From B1 sp964355075 (GTDB taxonomy: Bacteria > Bacteroidota > Bacteroidia > UKL13-3), in assembly GCA_964355075.1 (NCBI GenBank), contig CAYHCF010000003.1, positions 62,001 through 126,000 of the forward strand: DNA of 64,000 nucleotides, given 5' to 3'. The notes below the pieces were generated by a model. That model was not told the DNA's origin and made no database searches. It worked only from the letters and a program-made list of their open reading frames with translations. Numbering within the stretch: the stretch's first letter is position 1; each line of letters begins with the position of its first letter. Shown here piece after piece: positions 43,258 through 52,626 of this stretch. The position numbers and the translations under genes were made by a program.

Positions 43258-45675
43258 CTAGCTCCTTAAAACAGCTCCCGCGTCCTTCTCATAATTGGCA
43301 ATCAGCTTCTTCATCACGGCATCAATCGTTTCGTCAGTCAGGGTTTTGCTGTCATCCTGCAGAATAAAGCTCAGTGCGTATGATTTTTTACCCTGCTCTA
43401 TTTTATCGCCCTGATATACATCAAAAACATTGATTTGTCTGAGGAGATTGGGTTCCGTTTTAAACGCAATTTTCTCCAATTGGGTATAAGTAATCTCATT
43501 GGATATCAGCATGGCAAGGTCGCGCCGCACCATTGGGAAGACCGATACCGGTTTTAATTTAAACTTCACATTTGATGCGAGTTCAAACAGGGCATCCACA
43601 TTAAAATCGGCGTACCACAGCGGTTTATCGATATCAAAAGGCTTACACATACTTTGTTTTACCAGGCCCCAAAACCCAATCACTTTTTTCTTAATGATAA
43701 TCTGAGTGGCCATCTCAAATTGTTCATCAGATTCATAGGTATACGATAAATTTCCTAATCCACATTGTCTGGCAATTTGTTCTATGATGTTTTTAACACC
43801 GAAATACCCAATTTCCTGCTTGCCGTTATTCCAGCTTTCGGGTTCTTTGCGTCCCAATAAAGCCAGTGTCAGATGTTTATGCTCACTATAACTTTTCAAA
43901 TTTTCGGCCTCGCCTGAAAACTGGTAGGTATTGGCAAACTCAAAAAAGCGCAAGTCCTGATTTTTGCGGTTATTGTTGTATTGAACCGATTCAAGCACAG
44001 AGAAAATCATATCCGGACGCATGATGTTCAGGTCGTTGCTGAGTGGGTTTAATAATTTTACCGCATTGTCAATTTGTTCCTGCGTGTAATAGGCAGATTT
44101 AGTTAAGGAGTTTGTGGCGATTTCAAAAAAGCCATTTGCACTTAAAAAATTTGCCAAACGATTCTTTAGGTTCAGCCCAAACTCATCTTCACTATAACTC
44201 AATGCCGATTGCATTTGAAGATTCGAGTCAATATTATTAAAACCATAAATCCGCAAAATTTCTTCGGTAATATCTACGGGCCTTTCTATATCAACCCGGT
44301 AGGGTGGTACAGTCAGCACCCATTCATCCGTTTTATTTTCACGAACCAGAATCTGCAGATCACCCAGAATTTTCTTTTGGATCTCGAAAGGAATATCTTT
44401 TCCAATCAGTGCATTTGATTTGGATGGAGAGAAAACGATACTCCGGTCGGGTATAGGCTGCGGGTAAATGTCAATAATCTGGCAGGGCACGTACCCCCCG
44501 GCTATTTTTAAAATCAGCGCTGCTGCGTGGTGCAGTGTTTCAAAGGTAATGTTCGGATCGGTACCCCGTTCAAAACGGAAACTGGCATCTGTATTCAAAC
44601 CGTGGGCCTTTGCTGCTTTGCGGATGACAGCTCCTTCAAAATAAGCGCTTTCCAAAAAAATGTTCTGAGTTTCTGATGAAACACCTGAATCCATGCCGCC
44701 AAACACACCCGCCAGGGCAAGAGGCTTTTCTGCATCGCAAATCATACATTCGATGCCACTTAATTTGCGTTCAACCTTATCTAAAGTGGTAAATGTGGAT
44801 CCGGCAACAGCTTTTTTAACAATAATCTGCCTGCCGGCAATCTTATCCGCATCAAAAGCATGCAAAGGCTGACCCCAGCTATGAAGGATGAAATTGGTGG
44901 CATCTACTATATTATTAATAGGAGAAAGTCCAATGGCTTTCAAGCGGTTTTGCAGCCATTCGGGTGAAGGTTTAATGCCAACATGATTGATGACCAGTCC
45001 ACTGTAACGCAAACACCCACTGCCTTCTTCAATGCTAACCCCAATAGAGCTTTCAGTAGAAGCCATTTCTACCTGTTCCAGTTCTTTCCTGAGGCGTTTG
45101 ATGCCCAAGGCAAAGAGGTCGCGGGCAACTCCATAATGGCTGGCAGCATCTCCCCGGTTAGCCGTGAGGCCTATTTCGAGAATCTGATCGCTGTATATAT
45201 TAAAATAATTGTGGGCAGGTTTCCCAACTTCAAAGTGTTCAGGCAATATTAAAATTCCCTCATGGCTATTGCCTAAGCCCAGTTCATCTTCTGCACAAAT
45301 CATTCCCGCGCTTTCTACTCCACGTATTTTTGCTTTGCTTATTGTAAATGGCTCACCTGTAGTTGGGTAAACTGTTGAACCCACCGTTGCAACCAAAACC
45401 TTTTGATTAGCGGCGACATTGGGTGCGCCACAAACAATTTGTTGCGTGACTCCTTTTTCGGTATCAACCTGACAGATACTTAATTTATCGGCATTTGGAT
45501 GTTTTTCCACCGATAATACCTGACCAATCACGATCCCTTCCAGGGCTCCGGGGATATTGCAGAAGGTGGAGATATCTTCTACTTCCAATCCACAATTGGT
45601 AAGGAGATTGCCTATTTCTGCAGCGCTTTTGTCGGTTTCAATAAAATCTTTTAACCAATTATAACTAATCTTCAT
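43258..45675 (-). CDS. pheT: Phenylalanyl-tRNA synthetase beta subunit
   Basis: The 805-residue protein starts MKISYNWLKDFIETDKSAAEIGNLLT, then has the EMAP-like tRNA-binding domain (about 40-150, with GQVLSVEKHPNADKLSICQVD), B3/B4 editing domain, the B5 region (ITEEILRIYGFNNI), the catalytic-like core (MRPDMIFSVLESV) and a C-terminal FDX-ACB domain (VFPMVRRDLAMLI). It pairs with PheS (not in the window) to charge tRNA-Phe and edits mischarged Tyr. Length is normal. The 127-base gap upstream is divergent with a plus-strand gene. Confidence 0.97.
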   Translation of the reverse strand: MKISYNWLKDFIETDKSAAEIGNLLTNCGLEVEDISTFCNIPGALEGIVIGQVLSVEKHPNADKLSICQVDTEKGVTQQIVCGAPNVAANQKVLVATVGSTVYPTTGEPFTISKAKIRGVESAGMICAEDELGLGNSHEGILILPEHFEVGKPAHNYFNIYSDQILEIGLTANRGDAASHYGVARDLFALGIKRLRKELEQVEMASTESSIGVSIEEGSGCLRYSGLVINHVGIKPSPEWLQNRLKAIGLSPINNIVDATNFILHSWGQPLHAFDADKIAGRQIIVKKAVAGSTFTTLDKVERKLSGIECMICDAEKPLALAGVFGGMDSGVSSETQNIFLESAYFEGAVIRKAAKAHGLNTDASFRFERGTDPNITFETLHHAAALILKIAGGYVPCQIIDIYPQPIPDRSIVFSPSKSNALIGKDIPFEIQKKILGDLQILVRENKTDEWVLTVPPYRVDIERPVDITEEILRIYGFNNIDSNLQMQSALSYSEDEFGLNLKNRLANFLSANGFFEIATNSLTKSAYYTQEQIDNAVKLLNPLSNDLNIMRPDMIFSVLESVQYNNNRKNQDLRFFEFANTYQFSGEAENLKSYSEHKHLTLALLGRKEPESWNNGKQEIGYFGVKNIIEQIARQCGLGNLSYTYESDEQFEMATQIIIKKKVIGFWGLVKQSMCKPFDIDKPLWYADFNVDALFELASNVKFKLKPVSVFPMVRRDLAMLISNEITYTQLEKIAFKTEPNLLRQINVFDVYQGDKIEQGKKSYALSFILQDDSKTLTDETIDAVMKKLIANYEKDAGAVLRS

Positions 45676-45802
45676 ATATCATTCAATACGTTTAACGGGA
45701 AGGTTCCGGGGTTCAATTATTTTTTAATAACAGGTCACGAAAATAAGTTTTTAAAAAGTATTTTCTAATCTCTTTCTTAACACCGTTCTTTGCAGCCATA
45801 AA

Positions 45803-46162
45803 ATGAGGAAAACACTTATCATTGGAGCATCAACAAATGCTGAAAGATATTCCAATAAAGCTGTGAATATGCTTTTAGAATACGGCCATCCAATTATTCC
45901 ATTTGGTTTACGGGGCGGAAAAATTCAGAATCATGAGATCGTAACCGAATGGCCTAAGGCAGAAATAGTGGATACCGTGACCATATACGTGAATCCTGCT
46001 TTGCAATCCCAATACGAACAGCATATCCTTGATCTGCATCCAAAGAGAGTTGTGTTTAACCCGGGAACTGAAAATCCTGATTTTGAGAATAAGTTAAGAT
46101 TGAACGGAATTGAGGCACTGGAAGCTTGTACATTGGTTTTATTACGAAGCAATCAATATTAA
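45803..46162 (+). CDS. CoA-binding domain protein
   Basis: The 119-residue protein is a single CoA_binding_2 Rossmann domain: KTLIIGASTNAERYSNKAVNML, then PFGLRGGKIQNHEIV, TVTIYVNPALQSQ and RVVFNPGTENP. It belongs to the YccU-like group; no enzymatic role is established. It is followed after 12 bases by the TPR lipoprotein gene, so the two may be co-transcribed. Confidence 0.85.
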   Translation: MRKTLIIGASTNAERYSNKAVNMLLEYGHPIIPFGLRGGKIQNHEIVTEWPKAEIVDTVTIYVNPALQSQYEQHILDLHPKRVVFNPGTENPDFENKLRLNGIEALEACTLVLLRSNQY

Positions 46163-46174
46163 ATTGTATCTATT

Positions 46175-46660
46175 ATGAAATACCTGAATAAAATTTTCCT
46201 CTTTGCTCTTGTGGCAATAGTTGCCTGTCAATCGCCAAAAGAAAAGGCCTTAAACAAAATCAAAACCCTGGAAGGGAACGACAGTGCCTTCAGCAATGAA
46301 TTGATGATTAGTTTAAAAACGGCTTATCTAGACTTTGCCACAGCATATCCCGATGATGAGCATGCGGCCGAGTATCTGTTTCGGGCTGCGCAAAGGGCCA
46401 TTGTATTGCAGCAACCGGCAGAGGCGGTTGAACTGATGGAAAAAATACGGGTTCAATATCCAAAATCACCTTTCTGCGAAGATGCTTTATTTTTAGAAGC
46501 CTATACCAACGAAAACAACCTGAATGATTTACCAAAAGCAAAGGCTGGCTATGAGGAGTTTTTGAAAAGATATCCCAAAGGGGAACTGGCTCAGGATGCC
46601 CGCCTTGCACTGGATAATCTGGGCAAAACCCCTGAAGAAATTCTCGATGAAGCGCAATAA
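46175..46660 (+). CDS. TPR-containing lipoprotein
   Basis: The 161-residue protein has a lipobox AIVAC at Cys19 and then helical repeat motifs: AYPDDEHAAEYLFRAAQRAIVL, KIRVQYPKSPFCEDALFLEA and YEEFLKRYPKGELAQDARLAL (each in part), which are TPR-like with a YP turn in each. This is the architecture of BamD-like or tol-pal-system YbgF-like proteins, but it is too short for BamD. It is probably anchored in the envelope. The remaining helices end in a DNLGKTPEEILDEA tail. Confidence 0.7.
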   Translation: MKYLNKIFLFALVAIVACQSPKEKALNKIKTLEGNDSAFSNELMISLKTAYLDFATAYPDDEHAAEYLFRAAQRAIVLQQPAEAVELMEKIRVQYPKSPFCEDALFLEAYTNENNLNDLPKAKAGYEEFLKRYPKGELAQDARLALDNLGKTPEEILDEAQ

Positions 46661-46704
46661 AAAATTTGTTTCTTAGTTTCTTTGTGCCCCCATTATTTTA
46701 GTAA

Positions 46705-46732
46705 TTCTCCATTTTTAATTTTCCTTTTTCAA
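46705..46732. repeat. Heptad repeat, TTGAAAA type in reverse, overlapping a gene end
   Basis: Units TTCTCCA, TTTTTAA, TTTTCCT and TTTTCAA run in 7-base steps and resemble the plus-strand repeat at 40612-40646 in reverse complement. The stop and last codons of the retropepsin-like gene (46715 onward) lie inside it, so the repeat supplies its C-terminal tail. Confidence 0.5.
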
Positions 46733-47152
46733 TTGAAGATTTCGCTTCCCATAATCAATAACCGCTTTCAATTGATAAAGCAAATCACTTCCCAGAACGC
46801 CATCAATAGGCTTCATATTATGCATCTCATAGGTTTGATTCACATGACATAGATCCAGTACAGCCACCTCAACAGGTTTTATTTTTATTGACCCAAAGCG
46901 CATACTGCTCAACAGCGTTATTTGTGTTTCAACGGAGCTTGATCCCAGTCCGACCGAGGCAACATCGTGATTTCTTAAGTGATGGGATTGGGTAAATTGC
47001 AAAACGCGGGTTTGATCCAAAACGGTTTTGGAGGCGCCGGTATCTAATAACAAACGGGAATTTTTCCTTCCAATTTTTACCTGAACAAATAAATGGAAAT
47101 TGTCGGGTTCAATTTCGGCGAATTCGATGGGAATAGTTTCTTTAATAAGCAT
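46715..47152 (-). CDS. Retropepsin-like aspartic protease family protein
   Basis: The 145-residue protein has the aspartic-protease triad region RLLLDTGASKTVLDQ and later a GVLGSDLL block, the pattern of single-domain retropepsin-like (clan AA) proteins. It has no signal peptide, so it is probably cytoplasmic or exported by another route; such enzymes act as dimers. Its substrate is unknown. Nothing around it suggests a retroelement (no reverse transcriptase or integrase). It converges on the TPR lipoprotein gene across 54 bases, and its final residues lie in a heptad repeat. Confidence 0.75.
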   Translation of the reverse strand: MLIKETIPIEFAEIEPDNFHLFVQVKIGRKNSRLLLDTGASKTVLDQTRVLQFTQSHHLRNHDVASVGLGSSSVETQITLLSSMRFGSIKIKPVEVAVLDLCHVNQTYEMHNMKPIDGVLGSDLLYQLKAVIDYGKRNLQLKKEN

Positions 47153-47393
47153 ATTTTATATTACCGAGATTACAATCATGCAATATAAGTATGCAGAATG
47201 AAATTAAAATATTTCTTCTCCGTGAACATTGTGTAAACCTTTGTGTTCATTGTGTTAAAATGAGAATTAATAATGGATGTTGAATTTACCAGGCACTTAA
47301 CCTTCACGCTAAAATATAAGATTAGCCAGAAAAACTTGTTCTTACCCTGATAATTTATTTATGTCAGAAAATTCTTTTTAAACACGAAGCGCA

Positions 47394-47463
47394 CACAGAG
47401 TTTCAATGCTGCATCATTTTTCTCTGTGGCTCTCTGTGCCTCCTCTGTGGTTCTCTGTGTAAT
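47394..47463. repeat. CACAGAG/CTCTGTG-rich dispersed repeat, copy 2
   Basis: This is the second copy of the 70-base element at 22371-22440. It lies in a 420-base gap (47153-47572) that holds no gene but several related fragments: a GTGAACATTGTG..TTTGTGTTCATTGTG run near 47222-47256 and CACGGAG/CACAGAG/CACAAG units near 47515-47565. These can pair with the CTCTGTG runs at 47422-47460. Confidence 0.75.
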
Positions 47464-47572
47464 TACTTCATGTCATAAATTTTTCTTTTCAATAGGTGAT
47501 TTCTTATTTCAAAGAGGTTCACGGAGAAGTCACAGAGGTACACAAGGAATACACAAAGTTCACAAGTTGTAA

Positions 47573-48826
47573 TTACTCCAGCATTAATTTCCTCACAACG
47601 ATTCCATCAACCGTTTTAATTTTCAGAAAATAGCATTGCTTCGGCAAGATAAAGTCATCCACTTTTATTTCAATTTCGGTTTCCGGCAATGATGGTTTTG
47701 TGGTTTGTAGGAGTCTTCCCTGCAGGTCAAATAAATCAACCTGCTCAATACGTTTATTTGCGGAAACGGTAATTTGTTTTTGTGCCGGGTTTGGATAAAC
47801 GATCAAGGGCTCTTCCGTGGCGACTTGCTCCGAAATACCTATGGCGAAATCTACTTCAAATACCTCGGCCAAAAACAAGGCACTTTGCCCGGTAGTATCC
47901 TTGTTTTTATATAACATGAAACTATAAAAACCCCGGTTAGCCCAATTTGGAATGCTAATATTTGCAGTAAGCATACTATCGTTATTTGGGGTCAAACTAT
48001 TAACGTTAATATTAACTGAGGATGTGCCTTGCCGGAAAAATAATAAGGTTTGACTGCTTTGTGTAAAATTGGTCCTAGATCCTAAAATGGTTACATTTAA
48101 AGTTTCCCGTAAGTGTCCTACCGGGGGAGTAATGGATAGAATCTTTGGTCCATTACCGGCTGTAACGGTAAATACATTTGGCAAAATAAGGGAACCATCT
48201 ACCTGATTTATTACCTGCAGATCGTAATTTCCCAAAGGGGCATTGGTTGAGATAAGTATTCGTGACGTCAATAAATTACTCGCTACAGGAGGATCTACAA
48301 AGGAAACAATGCTTGTGGTGGCTGTGCCCTGACGAATAAAGTTAACCTGATTCGTGTAGGAAGCTTGCGTAAAATGGGTGTTTAATCCGGTAATGGCAAC
48401 TAACAAATTCCCGCCCTGTTCACCATTGTTTGGTGTGAGACTACTCAATGAAGGGGAAGAACCATTACTTGAAACATAAAAATAATTTGAAGAAAAAACA
48501 TAGCCATCGGTACCATTATAAACTTTAAAACTATAGGCCGCATAAGTTGCGTTGGCATTAACCTGAATAATTCCTCCCATCAAGGTGTCATTTAAGATGC
48601 TCTTGTTGGTAAGTGATAATTCAGATGTTGAACTGGCACCTCTAAAAAAAGTTACGGTGTTGGTGCCTGAAATAAAATGGGTATTCACTCCTGTTATTAC
48701 AACTGCCAATGACTGATTTCTCATGCCGGTATTGGGATTAATGCTTACACTTTTTGTTTGAGCAAACAATAGAATGGGTAAGCAAAAAATAAAAATAAGG
48801 AGATTTAATATTTTCATTGGTTTCAT
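47573..48826 (-). CDS. Secreted IPT-like-repeat protein with type A T9SS sorting domain
   Basis: The start is set at 48826 (MKPMKIL), 417 residues; a frame ATG at 48841 would add five. A signal peptide ends LLFAQ. Three repeats begin with SINPNTG, SLTPNNG and SITPPVG, each followed by VxITGxNTHF or a close form (the third has VTILGSRTNF), an arrangement like IPT/TIG or other beta-sandwich repeats. The last ~85 residues hold LIVYPNPAQKQITV, the YPNP motif of the type A C-terminal signal, then DLFDLQGR and GIVVRKLMLE. It is a T9SS cargo that would be attached to or released from the cell surface. Confidence 0.8.
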   Translation of the reverse strand: MKPMKILNLLIFIFCLPILLFAQTKSVSINPNTGMRNQSLAVVITGVNTHFISGTNTVTFFRGASSTSELSLTNKSILNDTLMGGIIQVNANATYAAYSFKVYNGTDGYVFSSNYFYVSSNGSSPSLSSLTPNNGEQGGNLLVAITGLNTHFTQASYTNQVNFIRQGTATTSIVSFVDPPVASNLLTSRILISTNAPLGNYDLQVINQVDGSLILPNVFTVTAGNGPKILSITPPVGHLRETLNVTILGSRTNFTQSSQTLLFFRQGTSSVNINVNSLTPNNDSMLTANISIPNWANRGFYSFMLYKNKDTTGQSALFLAEVFEVDFAIGISEQVATEEPLIVYPNPAQKQITVSANKRIEQVDLFDLQGRLLQTTKPSLPETEIEIKVDDFILPKQCYFLKIKTVDGIVVRKLMLE

Positions 48827-49019
48827 ATAAAAGTGGTTCATAGCATAAAGTGATTAAAATCGCGAAATAGCAAAGAAAAAAAACTTCAACAAATGCAATG
48901 AATCAAAATTAAGGGTTATTTATACAAGAACACTCTTAAAATTTTCTTTATTTTTTGCGTCGATCAAAAATAGTTTTCCGGCTTTTTGAACCATTTGGAA
49001 TATGGGAAAACGTGGAAAT

Positions 49020-50981
49020 TCAAGGAATCGAGAGTTGGTTAACCGGTCTTTTTTGTTCTTTATTAAATATAAAAAAGTGCTGAATGCTCTTTTCATCCTG
49101 AGCCATCAAAAGCCATTTTATTTTTTTATCAGAGTCTTTTTCCGAATTGCTCAATTGTTCTAAATAAGCTTTGCCAATAACCTTCAGAAAGCCTGTAAAC
49201 TGAGTGTTCTCTTCATCAAATTTAAATTGGTAAATGCATTCAAACGCAGCTTTGATCCGGTTCATATTGAATAGTACTGCACTCTTATTCAGGATGGCAT
49301 CGGGCTGTGTGGGCGAGATTTTCAGGAGTTCATCATAATATTGAAGTGCCTGTTCATGATTTCCTTCCTTTTCATAAAGTCCGGCAATATTATTTAAAAC
49401 ATGCACCTGATATGGATTGATATGATAAGCTTTTTCAAAATCAGATTTTGCTGCCGGCAAATCATTTAATGCGTAATGGGCAACACCACTGTACCAATAA
49501 ATAGGGATGGAAAAATTGTCGATGGTATAAAAAGTATTGATGCATTTTGGAGTTTCTCTCAAAATCATTTCCCAGTTATTGGAAGCATGTGCCTGTATGA
49601 TTTTTAAGGAAGACCTTTCCCCGGGAATGCGACTAATTGCTATAAATAAGCTGGTACTTAATATAATTGTGATCATAATAAGATTGCCTGAACTTTCTTT
49701 AACAGTTGTTTCAGTTTTTTGGGTTCGGGTTGAACCCAGCACTTGCGCTATAATTAAACCTAATAAAAACTGGTGTTCATTGCGTTCAAGCGGAAAATCA
49801 AAAAAAGCTATAAAAAGATAAGCAATTAGAGTGAAAAACAAGGAAAGCCAGGTAAGAGATTCTTTTAATCCCAGGCTGTTTTTAAATAGCTTATAACAGT
49901 TATATAAAACGATCCCAAACATAGCCAGATAGGATGCCAATCCAATGGGACCGGACTCACTCCATACCCACAGGAAATCATTGTGAGGTCTTTGAAATGT
50001 GGTATATCCGTCGCTCACCTGATAATTGGTTTGCATAAAATCATGCAAGCCATATTTTGGGAAATAAATCTGCCAGTTTCCGCCCCCAACACCTGAATAA
50101 GGAAATTCTTTGATCATTTGCCAGGTGTTTTGCCAAAGCAAAAGCCGCTCCCTGAAGGTTTCATTATTGTATAATAAAACAAATTTTTCAGGGTGCAGAA
50201 ATGAAAAGCCTGCAAAGACTAAAATGCTCAATGAAAAGGCCATTATTCCTCCCTGATATATTTTTGGAAAACGAGGCTTCATGAGTCGGCTAAAAGGAAT
50301 AAAACAAACCAATGTTCCCAAAAAAATACCCGCAATTACCGCCTTGGTTTGAATAAAAAGCAGTATGGGAATCATCAGCATAAGTGTTATACCGGCCAGT
50401 AAGCGAACTGTTTTATTATCTTTCAATACGGTTTGAACCAAAAATGGAAAACAAAGCAACAGGGCAGATGAAAATAGATTTTTATGGCTGAAAACGGTAC
50501 TTAACTGATACAGATTTTTGCCTTTTAATAAATGGATTCCCGCCTGGTATTGTGTCCAAATTTCAAATCCAAGAAAAACAATTGCAATCCAAACCATTCC
50601 GGTAACAGCCCGGTTCAAACCAACCGTATTTATTTTTTGGTTCAGAAATAAGTGAGTAAATAAATAGATAATAGCACAATAAAGGGCGATTTTACTGGTA
50701 AAATACAGACTTTCGGAGATACTAAAAACATTAAAAAAGCCAATTAAATAGGAGCCAAACCAAATTCCAATGGCAATAAAGAGAGGATAAGAAAAAGGAA
50801 TCCATTTGATTTCATTCCGGTTTAAATGTAGAAACAGAACAGCTCCCAAACACAAGCCACTTATAGCAATTTGCCTGCTTAATAAATTGGGATCTGCGAT
50901 TTTATGATACGTAATAAAGGGTATTGTTATAATACCAGTCATCAAAAAATAGTTGAACCAGGAAAATTGTTTACTTCCCAT
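49020..50981 (-). CDS. O-antigen-ligase-like membrane protein with C-terminal TPRs
   Basis: The 653-residue protein has about twelve predicted membrane helices over residues 15-440. The Wzy_C-type region includes the large periplasmic segment GVGGGNWQIYFPKYG and a conserved PHNDFLWVWSESG block, as in O-antigen ligases and polymerases. The C-terminal part (about 455-640) is soluble with TPR repeats, e.g. AKSDFEKAYHINPYQVHVLNNIAGLYEKEG and ALQYYDELLKISPTQPDAIL (in part). This fusion is common in Bacteroidota; the substrate (glycan or lipid-linked glycan) is not known. It is divergent from mraZ with 230 bases between. Confidence 0.75.
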   Translation of the reverse strand: MGSKQFSWFNYFLMTGIITIPFITYHKIADPNLLSRQIAISGLCLGAVLFLHLNRNEIKWIPFSYPLFIAIGIWFGSYLIGFFNVFSISESLYFTSKIALYCAIIYLFTHLFLNQKINTVGLNRAVTGMVWIAIVFLGFEIWTQYQAGIHLLKGKNLYQLSTVFSHKNLFSSALLLCFPFLVQTVLKDNKTVRLLAGITLMLMIPILLFIQTKAVIAGIFLGTLVCFIPFSRLMKPRFPKIYQGGIMAFSLSILVFAGFSFLHPEKFVLLYNNETFRERLLLWQNTWQMIKEFPYSGVGGGNWQIYFPKYGLHDFMQTNYQVSDGYTTFQRPHNDFLWVWSESGPIGLASYLAMFGIVLYNCYKLFKNSLGLKESLTWLSLFFTLIAYLFIAFFDFPLERNEHQFLLGLIIAQVLGSTRTQKTETTVKESSGNLIMITIILSTSLFIAISRIPGERSSLKIIQAHASNNWEMILRETPKCINTFYTIDNFSIPIYWYSGVAHYALNDLPAAKSDFEKAYHINPYQVHVLNNIAGLYEKEGNHEQALQYYDELLKISPTQPDAILNKSAVLFNMNRIKAAFECIYQFKFDEENTQFTGFLKVIGKAYLEQLSNSEKDSDKKIKWLLMAQDEKSIQHFFIFNKEQKRPVNQLSIP

Positions 50982-51142
50982 CCGGATGTTTTCTCAAATC
51001 TAAGGAATAATTCCATACACACTTTTCAACCATTGGTATTTTTCTTCAAAACCCAAAAATTGGCCTAATAGCCAATAATTTATGAAGGTGAGGGAACTTT
51101 TTAGATATCCACAGCTATGTGCAAAAGTCGTTTTTTTCCACA

Positions 51143-51169
51143 AAAGTGGGAGAAAGTGGTAAAAAGTGG
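51143..51169 (+). promoter_or_regulatory. MraZ operator: three AAAGTGG boxes 10 bases apart
   Basis: AAAGTGG occurs at 51143, 51153 and 51163, with a strict 10-base period, about 45-70 bases before the mraZ ATG. MraZ binds tandem GTGG/TGGG-type boxes with this period in front of its own gene. A TACTTTTA element (one mismatch to TAnnTTTG) at 51180-51187 is a possible -7, which would place the boxes over the -33 region. Confidence 0.75.
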
Positions 51170-51211
51170 AAATTTATTATACTTTTACAGAGAAATAGCT
51201 ACAACGCAACA

Positions 51212-51712
51212 ATGACGCAGCTTCACGGAGAATACGAATTAAAAATGGACGCCAAAGGGAGATTAATGATCCCTTCTGCTCTTAAAAAGCAGTTACCCGA
51301 GGCAGCTCATGATTCGTTTTTCATCAACCGGGGATTTGAGAAGTGTGTCGTATTATTTCCGAGCAATGAATGGAAACTCATTGCTGCCGAAATTGACAAG
51401 CTCAGCGATTACATTCAAAAGGAACGCACTTTTAAAAGGTATTTTTTAAGAGGGGCCAGTAAATTGGAAATGGATGCTGCTTCGCGCATATTAATTCCAA
51501 AACAATTACAGGAGTTCGCCAATCTTAGTGGAGCGTTGGTATTATTGGCTTATGGGAACAAAATTGAAATCTGGAATAAAGCAGAGTATGACAAAATGCT
51601 CAGCGAAGAGCCTTCCGATTTCAGTGCATTGGCGGAAGAGGTAATGAGTAAACGTAAAAGGGAGGACGATTCCTCTATCGCTAAAGCTGGGGAGGACAAG
51701 GATGGGAAATAA
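51212..51712 (+). CDS. mraZ: Transcriptional regulator MraZ
   Basis: The start is set at ATG 51212 (MTQLHGEYELKMDAKGRLMIP), 166 residues; a frame start at 51119 would overlap the operator boxes and add 31 residues unlike any MraZ. Two SpoVT/AbrB-type half-domains are seen: MDAKGRLMIPSAL and MDAASRILIPKQL, with FINRGFEKCVVLFP between. MraZ is a DNA-binding regulator of the dcw cluster that acts as a ring-shaped oligomer. Its C-terminal ~20 residues are charged and overlap the rsmH start by 11 bases. Confidence 0.95.
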   Translation: MTQLHGEYELKMDAKGRLMIPSALKKQLPEAAHDSFFINRGFEKCVVLFPSNEWKLIAAEIDKLSDYIQKERTFKRYFLRGASKLEMDAASRILIPKQLQEFANLSGALVLLAYGNKIEIWNKAEYDKMLSEEPSDFSALAEEVMSKRKREDDSSIAKAGEDKDGK

Positions 51713-52610
51713 ATACCACGACCCTGTTATGTTAACTGAATGTCTGGATGCATTAAATATTAATCCGGATGGAGTTTATGTAGATGTAACTTTTGGCGGA
51801 GGCGGTCATTCAAAAGCCATACTTGCCAGATTAGGTACAAAAGGAAAATTAGTTGCCTTTGATCAGGATCATGACGCCAAAGCAAACCTGCCTGTTGATA
51901 AACGCTTTCTTTTTATTGATCAGAATTTTGAATTTATCAAAAACCACCTCCAATATCAGGATTTATTACCTGTGGATGGGGTTCTTGCCGATTTGGGTGT
52001 TTCATCCCATCAATTTGATGAAACCGAACGGGGATTTTCTTTTCGTTTTGATGAGGCTGAATTGGATATGCGTATGGATAAAGACGCAAAATTAAGTGCA
52101 GCTATTTTATTAAATACTTATAGCGAACAACAATTGGCTGATGTGCTTTTTCAATATGGCGAACTAAAAAATTCCCGTGTATTGGCAAAAGACATTATTA
52201 GCTATCGGGCTGGAAAAGCGATACAAACTGCAGCCGATCTCAAAGATGCTATTTTAAAACATACTCCAAAATTTGGGGATTATAAATTTTTAGCAAAAGT
52301 GTTTCAGGCGATACGCATAGAAGTTAACCGTGAAATGGAAGTGCTCAAAAGTTTCCTGAAACAGATACCGGAAGTATTAAAGCCTCAGGGAAGATTAGTA
52401 GTGATGAGTTATCATTCACTGGAGGACAGATTGGTGAAAAATTTTATGAGCGCAGGAAATTTTAATGGCGATCAGGAAAAGGACTTTTATGGCAATGTAA
52501 AAAAACCATTGCAGGCTATTCATCGAAAAGTTATTTCAGCCGGCGAAGGTGAGTTGGAACGAAACCCCCGTGCCAGAAGTGCCAAATTACGTATTGCAGA
52601 AAAGGTATAG
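51702..52610 (+). CDS. rsmH: 16S rRNA m4C1402 methyltransferase RsmH
   Basis: The 302-residue enzyme N4-methylates C1402 of 16S rRNA. The SAM motif VDVTFGGGGHS is at residues 27-37, followed by VLADLGVSSHQFDETERGFSFR, an RsmH-specific helical insert and VVMSYHSLEDRLVKNF. The final ARSAKLRIAEK is typical. It starts inside the end of mraZ and is the second gene of the dcw cluster. Confidence 0.96.
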   Translation: MGNKYHDPVMLTECLDALNINPDGVYVDVTFGGGGHSKAILARLGTKGKLVAFDQDHDAKANLPVDKRFLFIDQNFEFIKNHLQYQDLLPVDGVLADLGVSSHQFDETERGFSFRFDEAELDMRMDKDAKLSAAILLNTYSEQQLADVLFQYGELKNSRVLAKDIISYRAGKAIQTAADLKDAILKHTPKFGDYKFLAKVFQAIRIEVNREMEVLKSFLKQIPEVLKPQGRLVVMSYHSLEDRLVKNFMSAGNFNGDQEKDFYGNVKKPLQAIHRKVISAGEGELERNPRARSAKLRIAEKV

Positions 52611-52626
52611 GTTATTATAAAATAAG

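Noticed and set aside
46715..47152. Possible retroelement remnant, because of the retropepsin-like DTGA motif
   Set aside because: No reverse transcriptase, integrase or long terminal repeats are near; single-domain proteins of this type are common in bacteria.
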